Source: an uncultured Flavonifractor sp. (GTDB lineage: Bacteria; Bacillota; Clostridia; Oscillospirales; Oscillospiraceae). Taken from it: a DNA stretch of 46,440 nt. Of this stretch, positions 1 to 8,541 are shown in pieces (within the stretch, counting starts at the first letter, position 1; the number at the start of each line of letters is the position of its first letter). The notes below the pieces were generated by a model that saw only the letters and a program-made list of their open reading frames with translations, was not told the DNA's origin and did not search any database. The DNA lies in the NCBI GenBank assembly GCA_910585415.1, contig CAJUDT010000009.1, forward strand, positions 1 to 46,440, written 5' to 3'. A program made the position numbers and the translations under genes.

Positions 1-9
1 AGAGTCCAG

Positions 10-69
10 AGAAACCGTAGGTTTCTTTGGTGATTCTTTGGTTACTTTCTAATCACTTAGAAAGTAACC
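10..69. repeat. Paired intergenic hairpins downstream of cobT
   Basis: There are two perfect inverted repeats in the first 141 bases. A 7-bp stem (10-16 with 20-26, loop gta) is followed by a 12-bp stem (40-51 with 58-69, 6-base loop) reading GGTTACTTTCTA / TAGAAAGTAACC. They lie past the stop of cobT, the last gene of the cobalamin operon, so they could end or protect its mRNA, but no long T-run follows. The style (CTTT-rich palindrome at a minus-strand 3' end) resembles the repeats at 15772, 34906 and 41192, although the sequence differs. I see nothing else in 1-141. Confidence 0.6.
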
Positions 70-141
70 CGCCGGAGGCTGGACCAGAAAACGAATCGCA
101 GAAAGTACCGAGGAAGAAGCACCAACCCCCAGAAAAGGAAA

Positions 142-1209
142 TCATTTCAAAGGCTGATACGCCTCGATTTTAGTCCCTTCAAACGTCGGCATCCCGTGAT
201 AAACCTCCAACCCCATGTCCAAAAGGGGCATAACCGCCACCGCGCCGGTCCCCTCTCCCAGGTGCATCCCGGCCCTGAGGAAGGGTTTCAGCCCCAGCGC
301 CTCCAAGACAAGCTCCCCGGCAGGCTCCCCAGAGGCATGGCTGGCCAGCATATAATCTACCGCCGCCGGACACAGCCGCGCCGCCGCCAGCGCCGCCACA
401 GAAGAAATCAACCCATCAATCAAAACCGGCACATGCAGGGCCGCACCGCCCAGGTACACCCCCACCAACCCCGCAACATCCAGCCCCCCAACCTTACTCA
501 GCACATCCAAGGGGTCCTTGGGGTCGGGCCGGTTCACGGCAATCGCCCGCTTTATGGCGTCAATTTTCCGCTCCAATCCCTCGGAGGACAGCCCCGCCCC
601 CCGGCCAGTCACCTGCTCCACCGGCACATCCAGCAAAACCGCCGTCATCGCGCTGGATGTAGTGGTATTCCCAATCCCCATCTCTCCGGTGGCAAAAAGC
701 CGATACCCCTGCTCCTTCAGGTCCCGCACCAAATCAATGCCAACGGCAACGGCACGTTCCGCCTCTTCCCGGCTCATGGCGGGCCCCTGGGTCATATTGG
801 CGGTGGACCGGCGGATGTTCCGCTGCAAAATCCGCTCCCCCGTCACCGGGCGGGCCACCCCGATATCCACTGGAACGACCTCCGCCCCGGCCCGCCGGGA
901 CATGAGACACACACTGCTTGCCCCCTTGGACATGTTCTCGGTAACGACGGCTGTGACCTCCTGGCCTGTCTGGGTAACGCCCTCGGCCACCACGCCATTA
1001 TCGGCACACATGGCAACCACCACGCGCTTGGACAGGCGCACCTCCGGGTCCCCCGTCATGCCCGCAATCCTTACAATGGCATCTTCCACGGCCCCCAGGC
1101 CCCCCAGAGGCTTCGCCAGGGCATCCCAGTGCCGCCGGGCCGCTTCCATAGCCCCCCGGTCCGCCGGGACAATGCGCTCTACCGTTTCCTTCCACGTCGT
1201 AAGGGACAT
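142..1209 (-). CDS. cobT: Nicotinate-nucleotide--dimethylbenzimidazole phosphoribosyltransferase CobT
   Basis: A cytoplasmic enzyme that moves the phosphoribosyl group of nicotinate mononucleotide onto a lower-ligand base (classically 5,6-dimethylbenzimidazole), giving the alpha-ribazole phosphate used in the last steps of cobalamin assembly. The 355-residue length is normal for the family. Visible family motifs are GEMGIGNTT near residue 175 and MHLGEGTGA near residue 317, which carries the catalytic Glu. The ATG has an AGGAGG ribosome binding site, and cbiA ends only 12 bases upstream, so this is the last gene of the cobalamin operon. The actual base used cannot be read from sequence; gut Clostridia often use other benzimidazoles or purines. 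Confidence 0.95.
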   Translation of the reverse strand: MSLTTWKETVERIVPADRGAMEAARRHWDALAKPLGGLGAVEDAIVRIAGMTGDPEVRLSKRVVVAMCADNGVVAEGVTQTGQEVTAVVTENMSKGASSVCLMSRRAGAEVVPVDIGVARPVTGERILQRNIRRSTANMTQGPAMSREEAERAVAVGIDLVRDLKEQGYRLFATGEMGIGNTTTSSAMTAVLLDVPVEQVTGRGAGLSSEGLERKIDAIKRAIAVNRPDPKDPLDVLSKVGGLDVAGLVGVYLGGAALHVPVLIDGLISSVAALAAARLCPAAVDYMLASHASGEPAGELVLEALGLKPFLRAGMHLGEGTGAVAVMPLLDMGLEVYHGMPTFEGTKIEAYQPLK

Positions 1210-1221
1210 ATGTACCGCCTC

Positions 1222-2586
1222 CTAAATTGATGAGTAGGAATAGGCCCCGCAGGCCGACACAAAACGCTCCGCCGCCTGGGGACAGCCCCGGAAATGAAAA
1301 TGCGGAAACCCCGCGTATAGCGTAGGCGTATGAAACCCGCACGCCCACCCCCGGCTGCTCTGGGGCTTTTGGGCCGAAAAGGCGTCTCCGGGCCGGGCGC
1401 TCTCCCAGTAGTGAAACTCATGGGCGGGAATGCGCTCCCCCGCTTTGCACAAGAGCCCATCCTCTGCCGCCGTCAGGGTCACATAGCCGAAACGGCTCAA
1501 TTTACCGCTGTTCCAGGCCCGTTCCGGGAATACCCCAACCATGGGCCAATCCCGCCCTTCGGCGTCCTGCAGCCTTTCGTGCAGGTAGAGAAAACCGCCG
1601 CACTCGGCCACAGTGGGCATTCCGCTTTCCACCGCCGCCTTGACGGCTCCCCGCATAGCGGCATTGGCGGACAATTCCCGCGCACAGAGCTCCGGGTAGC
1701 CACCGCCCAGGTACAGCCCTTGCGTACCCTCCGGCAAAGCGGTATCCGACAGGGGAGAGAACGGGACCAGCTCCGCCCCCAGGCGCTCCAGAAGGGCCAG
1801 CGCGTCCTGATAATAAAAGCAAAACGCCTTGTCCTGGGCCACCGCGATTCTGGGCCGCTGGCCTGTAACTGGCCCCCGTATTTCCGGCGGGGCCTCCAGC
1901 TCTGGGGCCGTTTGGGCCAGGTTCAGCAGGCCGTCGATATCCACGGTCTTTTCCGCCTGCCGGGCCAGGGCGGACAGCTTGCTTTTCAGGTCCGCCACCT
2001 CGTCCGCCGTCACCAGGCCCAAATGACGGCTCTCCAGGGCGCAGTCCTCTATGACGGGCAGGTAGCCGTATACCTTCACCCCCGCATAGCCCTCCACCGC
2101 CTCCTTCAAGCGGGGGTAGAGCATGGGGGAAATGCGGTTGAAGATAACGCCCCGCAGGGTGCAGTCTGGGCGAAACTCCCGAAATCCCGCCGCCTCGGCG
2201 GCAATGGACAGGGACCGTCCCCGGCCGTCCACCACCAGCACCGCCGGGGTCCGGGTCACCTTGGACACCTCGTAGGCGCTGGCCTTCCAGCTCACACCGA
2301 TGCCGTCATAATATCCCATGACCCCCTCAATAAGGGACACCCCTGCCGCCTGGCTGTTCTCCGCCAGGACGGCTCGGGTTCCCTCCGGGCCCAGAAAGAA
2401 TAAATCCAGGTTGCGGGATTTGGCCCCGATAATCCGGCTGTGAAACATGGGGTCGATATAGTCCGGGCCGCATTTGAACGCCGCCGGGGTCAGCCCCCGG
2501 TCCTGAAACGCCTGGAGCAGGGCACAGCTCACCGTCGTCTTGCCGCCTCCGCTGGCCGGGGCGGTGATGAGCAGACGGGGGCTCAC
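1222..2586 (-). CDS. cbiA: Cobyrinate a,c-diamide synthase CbiA
   Basis: An ATP- and glutamine-dependent amidation of the a and c side chains of (cobalt) cobyrinate. The N-terminus (LLITAPASGGGKTT) is the P-loop of the dethiobiotin-synthetase-like domain. The C-terminal half has the class I glutamine amidotransferase core (GLYLGGGYPE, VAECGGFLYL with the nucleophile Cys, and a late HEFHYW). The open frame runs further upstream, but those residues are low-complexity read-through of the previous gene. The GTG at 2586 follows a GGAGGGGAG site, overlaps the cbiET stop as GTGA, and gives the usual 454-residue protein. Confidence 0.95.
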   Translation of the reverse strand: MSPRLLITAPASGGGKTTVSCALLQAFQDRGLTPAAFKCGPDYIDPMFHSRIIGAKSRNLDLFFLGPEGTRAVLAENSQAAGVSLIEGVMGYYDGIGVSWKASAYEVSKVTRTPAVLVVDGRGRSLSIAAEAAGFREFRPDCTLRGVIFNRISPMLYPRLKEAVEGYAGVKVYGYLPVIEDCALESRHLGLVTADEVADLKSKLSALARQAEKTVDIDGLLNLAQTAPELEAPPEIRGPVTGQRPRIAVAQDKAFCFYYQDALALLERLGAELVPFSPLSDTALPEGTQGLYLGGGYPELCARELSANAAMRGAVKAAVESGMPTVAECGGFLYLHERLQDAEGRDWPMVGVFPERAWNSGKLSRFGYVTLTAAEDGLLCKAGERIPAHEFHYWESARPGDAFSAQKPQSSRGWACGFHTPTLYAGFPHFHFRGCPQAAERFVSACGAYSYSSI

Positions 2587-3776
2587 GTTCTCCCCTCCCC
2601 GGAGAAAATCCAAACCGGATTCTGCGCGTCCATCAGATGGTAGCGCCCCGCCTGCCGGGTATGGGTCACCGACAGCTGCACCATATCCGCCTCCCCCAGG
2701 CCGGAGAAGTACCGGGCCGCCTCCCCCACCGTCTCCAGAGTGACGGCGGTACACACCACCCGGGCCTCGGGATTTTTGCAAAACACCAGCCGAAGGATTT
2801 CCTCCAGACTCCCGGAGGTGCCGCCCAAAAACACCCGGTCCGGGGCGGGCAGTCCCTTCAGCGCCTCCGGCGCGGTCCCGTCCACGATTTCCAGGTTTTG
2901 CACGCCAAAGCGCCGCTTGTTGCGCTTGAGCAAATCCAGGGCCTCGGGCTTGCGCTCCACGGCGTACACCCGCCCGGCGGGACAGGCTAGCGCCAGCTCC
3001 ACCGACACCGACCCGGTCCCCGCCCCCACATCCCAGGCCACATGCTGGGGCTGGGGCCGCAGCTTGGACAGGACCAGCGCCCGGACCTCCTCCTTGGTCA
3101 TGGGCACGTCCCCCCGCAGGAACCCCTGGTCCGGCAGGCCGGGGGCGTTCCAGGGGCGGACCAGGGGGCTGGGGTTCTCTGCCAGCAGCACCGCCAGACT
3201 GTCAAACTCCTCCCCGGCCAGCTCCGCCGCCGGGCCGGTGACGATGCGCTCATCCGGGTAGCTCAGACGCTCCCCCACGGAAATCCGCACCTCCCCCAGG
3301 CCCCGTGCGGCCAGCTCCTTGCAGATATCCTGGGCCCTGGCATTGCCGCCGGTGAGTACGAAGGTCTTTTCATGGCACTGAATCTCCCCCGCCGCGTTGT
3401 GCGCACGGCCGTGGGCGCTGACCACCGCCGCGTCCTGCCAGGGCGTGCGCAGGCGGGCGCAGAAATAGGACAGACTGCTGATGCCGGGGAACGTCTCCAC
3501 CTCGTACCGCTCCAGCAGGGGCCACAGGCTTTTGGCCCCGCTGTAAAAGCCCACGTCCCCGGACAGGAGCACCCCTATGGGCCCCTCCTTCCGGGTGCCC
3601 ATGAACTCGGCAATATCCGCGGCGGCAATCAGGGGGACGCACTCGTGCCCCTCCTGCCAGGGCTCCAGGAGCCGGGGGGCCCCCACCAGCACGGGGCATT
3701 CTCCCACCGCCGCCAGGGCTCCGGTGGTCATGGTTTCCCGGTTGCCCATGCCCACGCCAATCAAATAGACCTTCAC
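2583..3776 (-). CDS. cbiET: Fused precorrin-6Y C5,15-methyltransferase / decarboxylase CbiE-CbiT
   Basis: A single 397-residue polypeptide carrying both activities for C5 and C15 methylation and C12 acetate decarboxylation of the corrin ring. Residues 1 to about 195 are a CbiE-type tetrapyrrole methylase (VYLIGVGMGN, LLSGDVGFYSG, FPGISSLSYF). From about 205 onward it is the CbiT class I SAM methyltransferase (MTKEEVRALVL, DVGAGTGSVSVE, AVERKPEA). The fusion corresponds to aerobic CobL, but here it sits in an anaerobic-type operon. The GTG start overlaps the cbiJ stop (GTGA), and the gene overlaps cbiA the same way at its end. Confidence 0.95.
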   Translation of the reverse strand: MKVYLIGVGMGNRETMTTGALAAVGECPVLVGAPRLLEPWQEGHECVPLIAAADIAEFMGTRKEGPIGVLLSGDVGFYSGAKSLWPLLERYEVETFPGISSLSYFCARLRTPWQDAAVVSAHGRAHNAAGEIQCHEKTFVLTGGNARAQDICKELAARGLGEVRISVGERLSYPDERIVTGPAAELAGEEFDSLAVLLAENPSPLVRPWNAPGLPDQGFLRGDVPMTKEEVRALVLSKLRPQPQHVAWDVGAGTGSVSVELALACPAGRVYAVERKPEALDLLKRNKRRFGVQNLEIVDGTAPEALKGLPAPDRVFLGGTSGSLEEILRLVFCKNPEARVVCTAVTLETVGEAARYFSGLGEADMVQLSVTHTRQAGRYHLMDAQNPVWIFSGEGRT

Positions 3777-4516
3777 AGCCGTCCCTCCTTGATGTGCCGC
3801 TGAATTTCCTCCAAAGTCTGTCCCGTCTCCTGAACGGGCCGCTCCACCACCAGCAATGTACAGCCGGTCCCCTGGGCCGCCTGGGCCTTTTCCCGAAAAC
3901 CGCCATAGCTGCCGGTATCCTTGGTCACCAGGGTTCGGATGGAATACTGTCCTATGAGGGCCTCGTTGAGGGCCTGAGAAAAGGGGCCCTGCATACAGAG
4001 GATATGGGCCGGGGGAAAGCCCAGGCGCAGGCACCGCTCCAGGGAGTCCATCATGGGCAGAACCCTGGGAAAGCACCGCTCCACCAGCCCCGGCACGGCA
4101 AAATGGTGGAGCTCCTTGCTCCCGGTGGTCAGCAAAATATTCCCCGGCAGGCGCTGGAGCATCTCCGCCGCTTCCGCCATACTCCCGGCCTTGTGGCAGG
4201 CGTCCTCCCCGTCGGAGGTCCGCAGCAGGCGCACATAGGGCACCCCCCTGGCCTGAGCGGCCTCCTGGAGCTGCCGGGTGACCTCCACCGCATAGGGGTG
4301 GGTGGCGTCAATGACGCAGGTATAGGGCCGGCGGACCATCAGGGCCTCCATGCCCGCCCGGTCCAGCCGTCCCGTATGGGCCACCACCCCTGGAGGCAGC
4401 AGGGTGCTCCCGTAGGCGGTGGCCACGCACACCGTCACCGGGATTCCCTCGTCCCGGAGCCACTCCGCCAGCGCCCGGCCCTCTCCGGTGCCGCCGAACA
4501 GCAAAAGCTCCATCAT
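3773..4516 (-). CDS. cbiJ: Precorrin-6A / cobalt-precorrin-6A reductase CbiJ
   Basis: An NAD(P)H-dependent reduction of cobalt-precorrin-6A to 6B. It is 247 residues, normal for CbiJ/CobK. The N-terminal LLFGGTGEGRALAEWL is the family's dinucleotide-binding signature. VIDATHPYA near residue 85 and TTGSKEL near residue 140 are further conserved blocks. Of two adjacent ATGs, the first (4516) is chosen because it gives an ATGA overlap with the cbiH stop, as at the neighbouring junctions of this operon. Confidence 0.93.
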   Translation of the reverse strand: MMELLLFGGTGEGRALAEWLRDEGIPVTVCVATAYGSTLLPPGVVAHTGRLDRAGMEALMVRRPYTCVIDATHPYAVEVTRQLQEAAQARGVPYVRLLRTSDGEDACHKAGSMAEAAEMLQRLPGNILLTTGSKELHHFAVPGLVERCFPRVLPMMDSLERCLRLGFPPAHILCMQGPFSQALNEALIGQYSIRTLVTKDTGSYGGFREKAQAAQGTGCTLLVVERPVQETGQTLEEIQRHIKEGRL

Positions 4517-5247
4517 CCCTCCCGCTGGAGGTAGCCCCGAGGGGTGACCATTTTCCCGTTGATGTTCCTGGTCTGGCTGTTGCCCACAAAGACGGTGGTG
4601 AACATGTCCACCTCCGCCTCCCCCAGCTCCGCCAGGGTACAGAGCCTCGCCGTCTCCCCCGGCCGGCCGATGCTCCGCACGGTGCCGCAGAGGGTTTCCG
4701 GGGCCTTGTGCCGCAGGAGGATGTCGCAGGCCCGCTTTAAGTAGTCCGGACGGCTGCGGCTGGCGGGATTGTACAGGCAGAGGACAAAGTCCGCCGCCGC
4801 CGCGCCCGCTAACCGGGCCTCGATTTTCTCCCAGGGGGTCAGCAGGTCGGACAGGGAAATCACCGCAAAATCGTGGGTCAGGGGAGCCCCCAGCACCGCC
4901 GCGCCGCCGCAGGCGGCGGTGATGCCGGGAATGACCTCGATTTCAATGGGCGGGTACTCCTGGGCCACCTCGTACACCAGGGAGGCCATACCATACACCC
5001 CCGGGTCCCCGGAGCACACCACCGCCACACGCCTGCCCGCCGCCGCAGCCTCCACCGCCGCCCGGCACCGGTCCACCTCCCGGCGCATTCCGGTGGACAG
5101 CAGCTCCTTATCTGGGAACTGGTCCTTAACCAAATCAATATAGGCCGTATAGCCCACCAGCAGCTCGCAGCGCTCCAGGGCCGCACGGGCACGGCCCGTC
5201 ATATCCGCCCCGCCGCCGGGACCCAGGCCCACCACACTCACCTTCAT
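4513..5247 (-). CDS. cbiH: Precorrin-3B / cobalt-precorrin-3 C17-methyltransferase CbiH
   Basis: A SAM-dependent methylation at C17 with ring contraction in the anaerobic route. It is 244 residues with the standard tetrapyrrole-methylase layout: VVGLGPGG at the start, VVCSGDPGVYGMA near residue 78, EVIPGITAACGGAAVLG near 105, DFVLCLYNP near 155 and a C-terminal TVFVGNSQT. The frame is open far upstream in a Gly/Pro-rich read-through of cbiG. The ATG at 5247 is preferred because it overlaps the cbiG stop as ATGA and starts exactly at the conserved strand. Confidence 0.94.
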   Translation of the reverse strand: MKVSVVGLGPGGGADMTGRARAALERCELLVGYTAYIDLVKDQFPDKELLSTGMRREVDRCRAAVEAAAAGRRVAVVCSGDPGVYGMASLVYEVAQEYPPIEIEVIPGITAACGGAAVLGAPLTHDFAVISLSDLLTPWEKIEARLAGAAAADFVLCLYNPASRSRPDYLKRACDILLRHKAPETLCGTVRSIGRPGETARLCTLAELGEAEVDMFTTVFVGNSQTRNINGKMVTPRGYLQREG

Positions 5248-6245
5248 ATGTCCAACCTCCTGGCCACCGCCACGGTGACTCCGTTCTTTGCCCGCTTGGG
5301 CACAATCAATCTGCCGCCCCCTAAGACTGCGGCCCGCTCGCACACATTGTCCACCCCGGTCACCGAGGCCACAAAGGCCGACGGGGTAAACTCCCCCTCC
5401 GCCTGGGCCAGCGCTCCGGCGGAATAGACGGTCAGGGGCCAGCCGTAGTGTTGACAGAGCTCCATCAGCCCGGCCTCGTCCTTTTTCAGGTCGATGGTGG
5501 CCACACCCGCCACCGCCCAGAGGCCCAGGCCCTCCAGGGCCTCCATGACCGCCTCCTCGATGGCCTCCGCCGGTGTGCCCCGGCGGCACCCGATGCCCAG
5601 AGTCAGACTCTTGGGGACCAGCCGGAGGGTTTTCGGAAAGGGGTCCTCTCCCCACTGGTCGGTTACCCAGATTCCAAGGTCCGGGGCTCCGTCCTCCGAA
5701 AGCCCCGGCGGACAGGGGTGGCCGAAATTGCTCCGAAAGCCCACAGGCTTTCCCTCCAGCAGGGCGGCGGAAATCTCCTTCGCCAGGGTGCGGCTGGAAA
5801 TGGTCATATCCCTCTCCCGGGCCCACACGTCCACGGCAAAGAGGCCGTTCACATCGGTAGCGGTGGAAATAGCCGCCTGTCCTCCGGTGAGAGCGGCCAC
5901 CTGGAGAGCCAGTGCGTTGGCTCCCCCCACGTGGCCGGACAGGAGGGGGACCACGAACCTCCCCGCCTCGTCCACGCTCACCACGGCGGGGTCGGTGAGC
6001 TTGTCCCGCACATAGGGGGCGATAGCCCGCACGGCGATGCCGCAGGCCCCCACAAACAGCAGGGCGTCCGCCTGTCCGAAGCGCTCCCCCGTCCAGGCCC
6101 CCAGGCTGTCATAGCCGGTCACTCCCTCCGCCAGCCGCCGGGGGACAGCCAGGGCGCAGGTATGCCCCGCGCTCCCCAGGCCCTCCGCCAGCCTCTGGGC
6201 CAGCGCCAGCCCCCGGCGGGTAAAGGCCGTCAAAGCCACATTCAC
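5244..6245 (-). CDS. cbiG: Cobalt-precorrin 5A hydrolase CbiG
   Basis: Opens the delta-lactone of cobalt-precorrin-5A and releases acetaldehyde; this step is specific to the anaerobic, early-cobalt pathway. It is 333 residues with the usual three parts: an N-terminal domain (FVGACGIAVRAIAPYV near residue 65), a middle region with SGHVGGAN near 103, and a C-terminal domain starting with TLGIGCRRGTP near 215. The start is GTG and overlaps the cbiF stop as GTGA. Its presence is the clearest sign that the operon encodes the anaerobic rather than the oxygen-dependent route. Confidence 0.94.
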   Translation of the reverse strand: MNVALTAFTRRGLALAQRLAEGLGSAGHTCALAVPRRLAEGVTGYDSLGAWTGERFGQADALLFVGACGIAVRAIAPYVRDKLTDPAVVSVDEAGRFVVPLLSGHVGGANALALQVAALTGGQAAISTATDVNGLFAVDVWARERDMTISSRTLAKEISAALLEGKPVGFRSNFGHPCPPGLSEDGAPDLGIWVTDQWGEDPFPKTLRLVPKSLTLGIGCRRGTPAEAIEEAVMEALEGLGLWAVAGVATIDLKKDEAGLMELCQHYGWPLTVYSAGALAQAEGEFTPSAFVASVTGVDNVCERAAVLGGGRLIVPKRAKNGVTVAVARRLDI

Positions 6246-6997
6246 GCCTTGCCCTCCCGGTAGCCGTGGGTAAACGCGGGGTCGTAGAGCTTGGAGCGCT
6301 CATACCGGTCCCCCAGAAAGCCGCCCACGGTAATGAGGGCGGTCTTGGTCACGTGATGTTCCCGCGCGGTCTGGGCCAGGGTGGCGACGGTACAGCGGTA
6401 CACCCGCTCCTCCGGCCATGTGGCCTTATAGACAATCGCCGCCGGGGTGTCCGGGGCGTAGCCCCCCGCCAAAAGCTCCTCCTCCACCTGCTCCAGCAGT
6501 CCGGTGGACAGGAAGAGCACCATGGTACAGCCGTGAGCGGCCAGTTTCCGCAGCTGTTCCCCCTCGGGCACCGGGGTGCGCCCGGCCATACGGGTGATAA
6601 TCACCGACTGGGACACCTCCGGCAGGGTATACTCTGCCTGAAGAGCCGCCGCCGCCCCGGAAAAAGCCGACACGCCTGGGGTCACGTCGTAGGCCAGCCC
6701 CAGCCGGTCCAGCTCGTCCATCTGCTCCCGAATGGCCCCGTAGAGGGCGGGGTCCCCGGTGTGGAGGCGGACGGTATCTCCCCCCGCCGCCTCCGTCTCC
6801 CGCATGACAGACAGCACTTCCTCCAGTGTCATGCCCGCGCTGTCGTGGACCACACAGCCCTCCCGCTTGTACTTCAGCAGGGCCGGGTTCACCAGGGAGC
6901 CCGCGTAGATGATGACATCCGCCTCTCCCAGGAGGCGGGCCCCCCGGACGGTAATCAAATCCTCCCCGCCGGGACCCGCGCCAATAAAGTGAATCAT
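6242..6997 (-). CDS. cbiF: Precorrin-4 / cobalt-precorrin-4 C11-methyltransferase CbiF
   Basis: A SAM-dependent methylation of C11 of the corrin precursor. It is 251 residues with family blocks FIGAGPGGEDLITVRG at the N-terminus, YAGSLVNP near 31, RLHTGDPALYGA near 77, DVTPGVSAFSGAAA near 103 and a C-terminal ALITVGGFLG. The ATG lies 3 bases after the cbiD stop, so the two genes are almost certainly translated from one message. Confidence 0.95.
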   Translation of the reverse strand: MIHFIGAGPGGEDLITVRGARLLGEADVIIYAGSLVNPALLKYKREGCVVHDSAGMTLEEVLSVMRETEAAGGDTVRLHTGDPALYGAIREQMDELDRLGLAYDVTPGVSAFSGAAAALQAEYTLPEVSQSVIITRMAGRTPVPEGEQLRKLAAHGCTMVLFLSTGLLEQVEEELLAGGYAPDTPAAIVYKATWPEERVYRCTVATLAQTAREHHVTKTALITVGGFLGDRYERSKLYDPAFTHGYREGKA

Positions 6998-7000
6998 ACC

Positions 7001-8122
7001 TTATTCCTCCTCCGCCCGGTGGAGGGCCAAGAGGTCCTCCGCGCCGGGGGTACTTCCTAATATGCCGTACTGGTTGGAAAAAAACAGGGCCTCCACGCGC
7101 AGCTCCGGCCCCGCCCGGCGCTGGAGCTGTTCCTCCAGGGCCCTCCCCAGGGCGTCCATGACCGGCTCCCGCAGGCCCGCCGCCGTCAGCAGCTCCACCG
7201 CGGCGTCGGTGGTGGGGCAGGCAAAGAGTTCCTGCAAAAGGGACCTCTCCCCGCCGCAGAGGGCCGCGTGGGCGGTCAGGACCTCCCTCCGGGCGTCGGA
7301 GACCTTGGAGTGGGTGTTCATGTTCCCCGCCGCCGCCTTGCACAGCTTCCCCAGGTGCCCCACCAGCAGCACCGTGCGGAACCCCAACCCCGCCGCGTGG
7401 TCAATGGCCTCCCCCAGGTAATTGCTGCACAGGCACCAGCGGTCCAGCCGCAGGCCCAATACATTTTGGCAAAAAGCCTCGCCGTAATTCCCCGGTGTAA
7501 TCAGCACGTCCTCCGCCCCGGAGGCCCGCAGGGCGTTGAGCTCCAGCTTGACCGAGTCCACCAATGCCGCCTCGCTCATGGGGCGGACAATGCCGCTGGT
7601 GCCCAGAATGGAGATTCCCCCCACAATGCCCAGCCGGGGGTTGAAGGTCTTTGCGGCCAGCGCCTCCCCGCCGGGAACCGACACCACCGCCCGCAGGCCC
7701 CCGGTCCAGTCCGACGCCGCCAGGGCTTCGCGCAGCTGTTCGCCGATCATCCGCCGGGGGGTGGAGTTGATGGCCGCCTCCCCCACCGGCTGGTCCAGGC
7801 CGGGGCGGGTCACCCGGCCCACCCCCTCGCCGCCGTCGATTTCAATCCGTCCGGGGACCGCCAGCCGCTCCACACGGACCAATACGAGGGCTCCGTGGGT
7901 TACGTCCGGGTCGTCTCCCCCGTCCTTCTCCACCGCGCAGGAGGCCCAGCCCGGCCCGGCGGTGTGGCTCAGGAGCTCCGGGTGAACCGGGATGCCCGCC
8001 GGGGTCTGGAGCTCCACGGCGGGCAGGACCTCCCCCCGGAGCAGCAGAGCCGCCGCGCCCGCCGCCGCCGCCGCCGCACAGGTCCCCGTGGTGTACCCGC
8101 ACCGCAGGCGCTCCCGGCCCAC
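7001..8122 (-). CDS. cbiD: Cobalt-precorrin-5B C1-methyltransferase CbiD
   Basis: SAM-dependent C1 methylation, and the first gene of the cobalamin operon. The conserved LRCGYTTGTCAAAAA block, a later LGIVGGISILGTSG and VGHLGKLCKAA identify it. The start is uncertain. An ATG in frame at 8230 is ruled out because it would place the riboswitch terminator (8172-8206) inside the gene. The in-frame GTG at 8122 has a GGAGG 11 bases upstream and is given here. However, the residues before it (EEYVNV) look like the family's usual N-terminus, so a CTG start at 8140 or a TTG at 8173 is possible. Confidence 0.9.
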   Translation of the reverse strand: MGRERLRCGYTTGTCAAAAAAGAAALLLRGEVLPAVELQTPAGIPVHPELLSHTAGPGWASCAVEKDGGDDPDVTHGALVLVRVERLAVPGRIEIDGGEGVGRVTRPGLDQPVGEAAINSTPRRMIGEQLREALAASDWTGGLRAVVSVPGGEALAAKTFNPRLGIVGGISILGTSGIVRPMSEAALVDSVKLELNALRASGAEDVLITPGNYGEAFCQNVLGLRLDRWCLCSNYLGEAIDHAAGLGFRTVLLVGHLGKLCKAAAGNMNTHSKVSDARREVLTAHAALCGGERSLLQELFACPTTDAAVELLTAAGLREPVMDALGRALEEQLQRRAGPELRVEALFFSNQYGILGSTPGAEDLLALHRAEEE

Positions 8123-8171
8123 GTTGACATATTCCTCCAGCCTTGCCGTATCCGCTCCCTCCCCTCCAAAC

Positions 8172-8206
8172 AAAAAAGGACTCTCCCCAACATGTAGGGA
8201 GAGTCC
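8172..8206 (-). terminator. Riboswitch expression-platform terminator before cbiD
   Basis: A 10-bp perfect stem (GGACTCTCCC, 8206-8197, with GGGAGAGTCC, 8187-8178) with a 9-base loop is followed by six T on the minus strand. It lies between the cobalamin aptamer and cbiD, so its formation would stop transcription of the whole operon. This is the classical arrangement for B12-repressed transcription. Confidence 0.9.
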
Positions 8207-8257
8207 GCACACAGCATGAGCACGGCGCACCTCTCCACCTCAGAGTTACGCATAGCG

Positions 8258-8411
8258 CCGTACAGAAGGTTTCCTGGCTTGCGGGACAGAGCCCCGCTTA
8301 CAGTAGAGGTAAGACTGCGCCGGATTCCACACCGGCTTCCCCTTGCACCGCTGCGGGGCGGGACGCGCCCATCCCCTGCGGCCTTCCTGCGGTACGCCCG
8401 CAGCTGTACGG
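8258..8411 (-). promoter_or_regulatory. Cobalamin riboswitch controlling the cobalamin synthesis operon
   Basis: On the minus strand the leader contains the conserved cobalamin aptamer parts in order: P1 strand CCGTACAG (8411-8404), GGGGAAGCCGGTGTGGAATC with CGGCGC following, TCTACTGTAAG, and AAGCCAGGAAACC just before the closing P1 strand CTGTACGG (8265-8258). A terminator follows at 8206-8172. B12 binding would favour termination and reduce cbi/cob expression. Identification rests on these motifs, not on a covariance search. Confidence 0.9.
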
Positions 8412-8434
8412 TCTTATGTTAGAATGACAGACCC

Positions 8435-8463
8435 AGTATAGCAGACCAACGCCGGAATGTAAA
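8435..8463 (-). promoter_or_regulatory. Promoter of the cobalamin operon
   Basis: TTTACA (8463-8458), a 17-base spacer and TATACT (8440-8435) form a good housekeeping-sigma promoter. The expected start falls about 8428, just before the first P1 strand of the riboswitch. Confidence 0.75.
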
Positions 8464-8541
8464 GCCCTGCCCGCCCCTTCCGGTAAGAAATCACCGGCAC
8501 ACAGCGAAATTTTCCACCACTCCGGCCCCCGCCGTCCGGAC

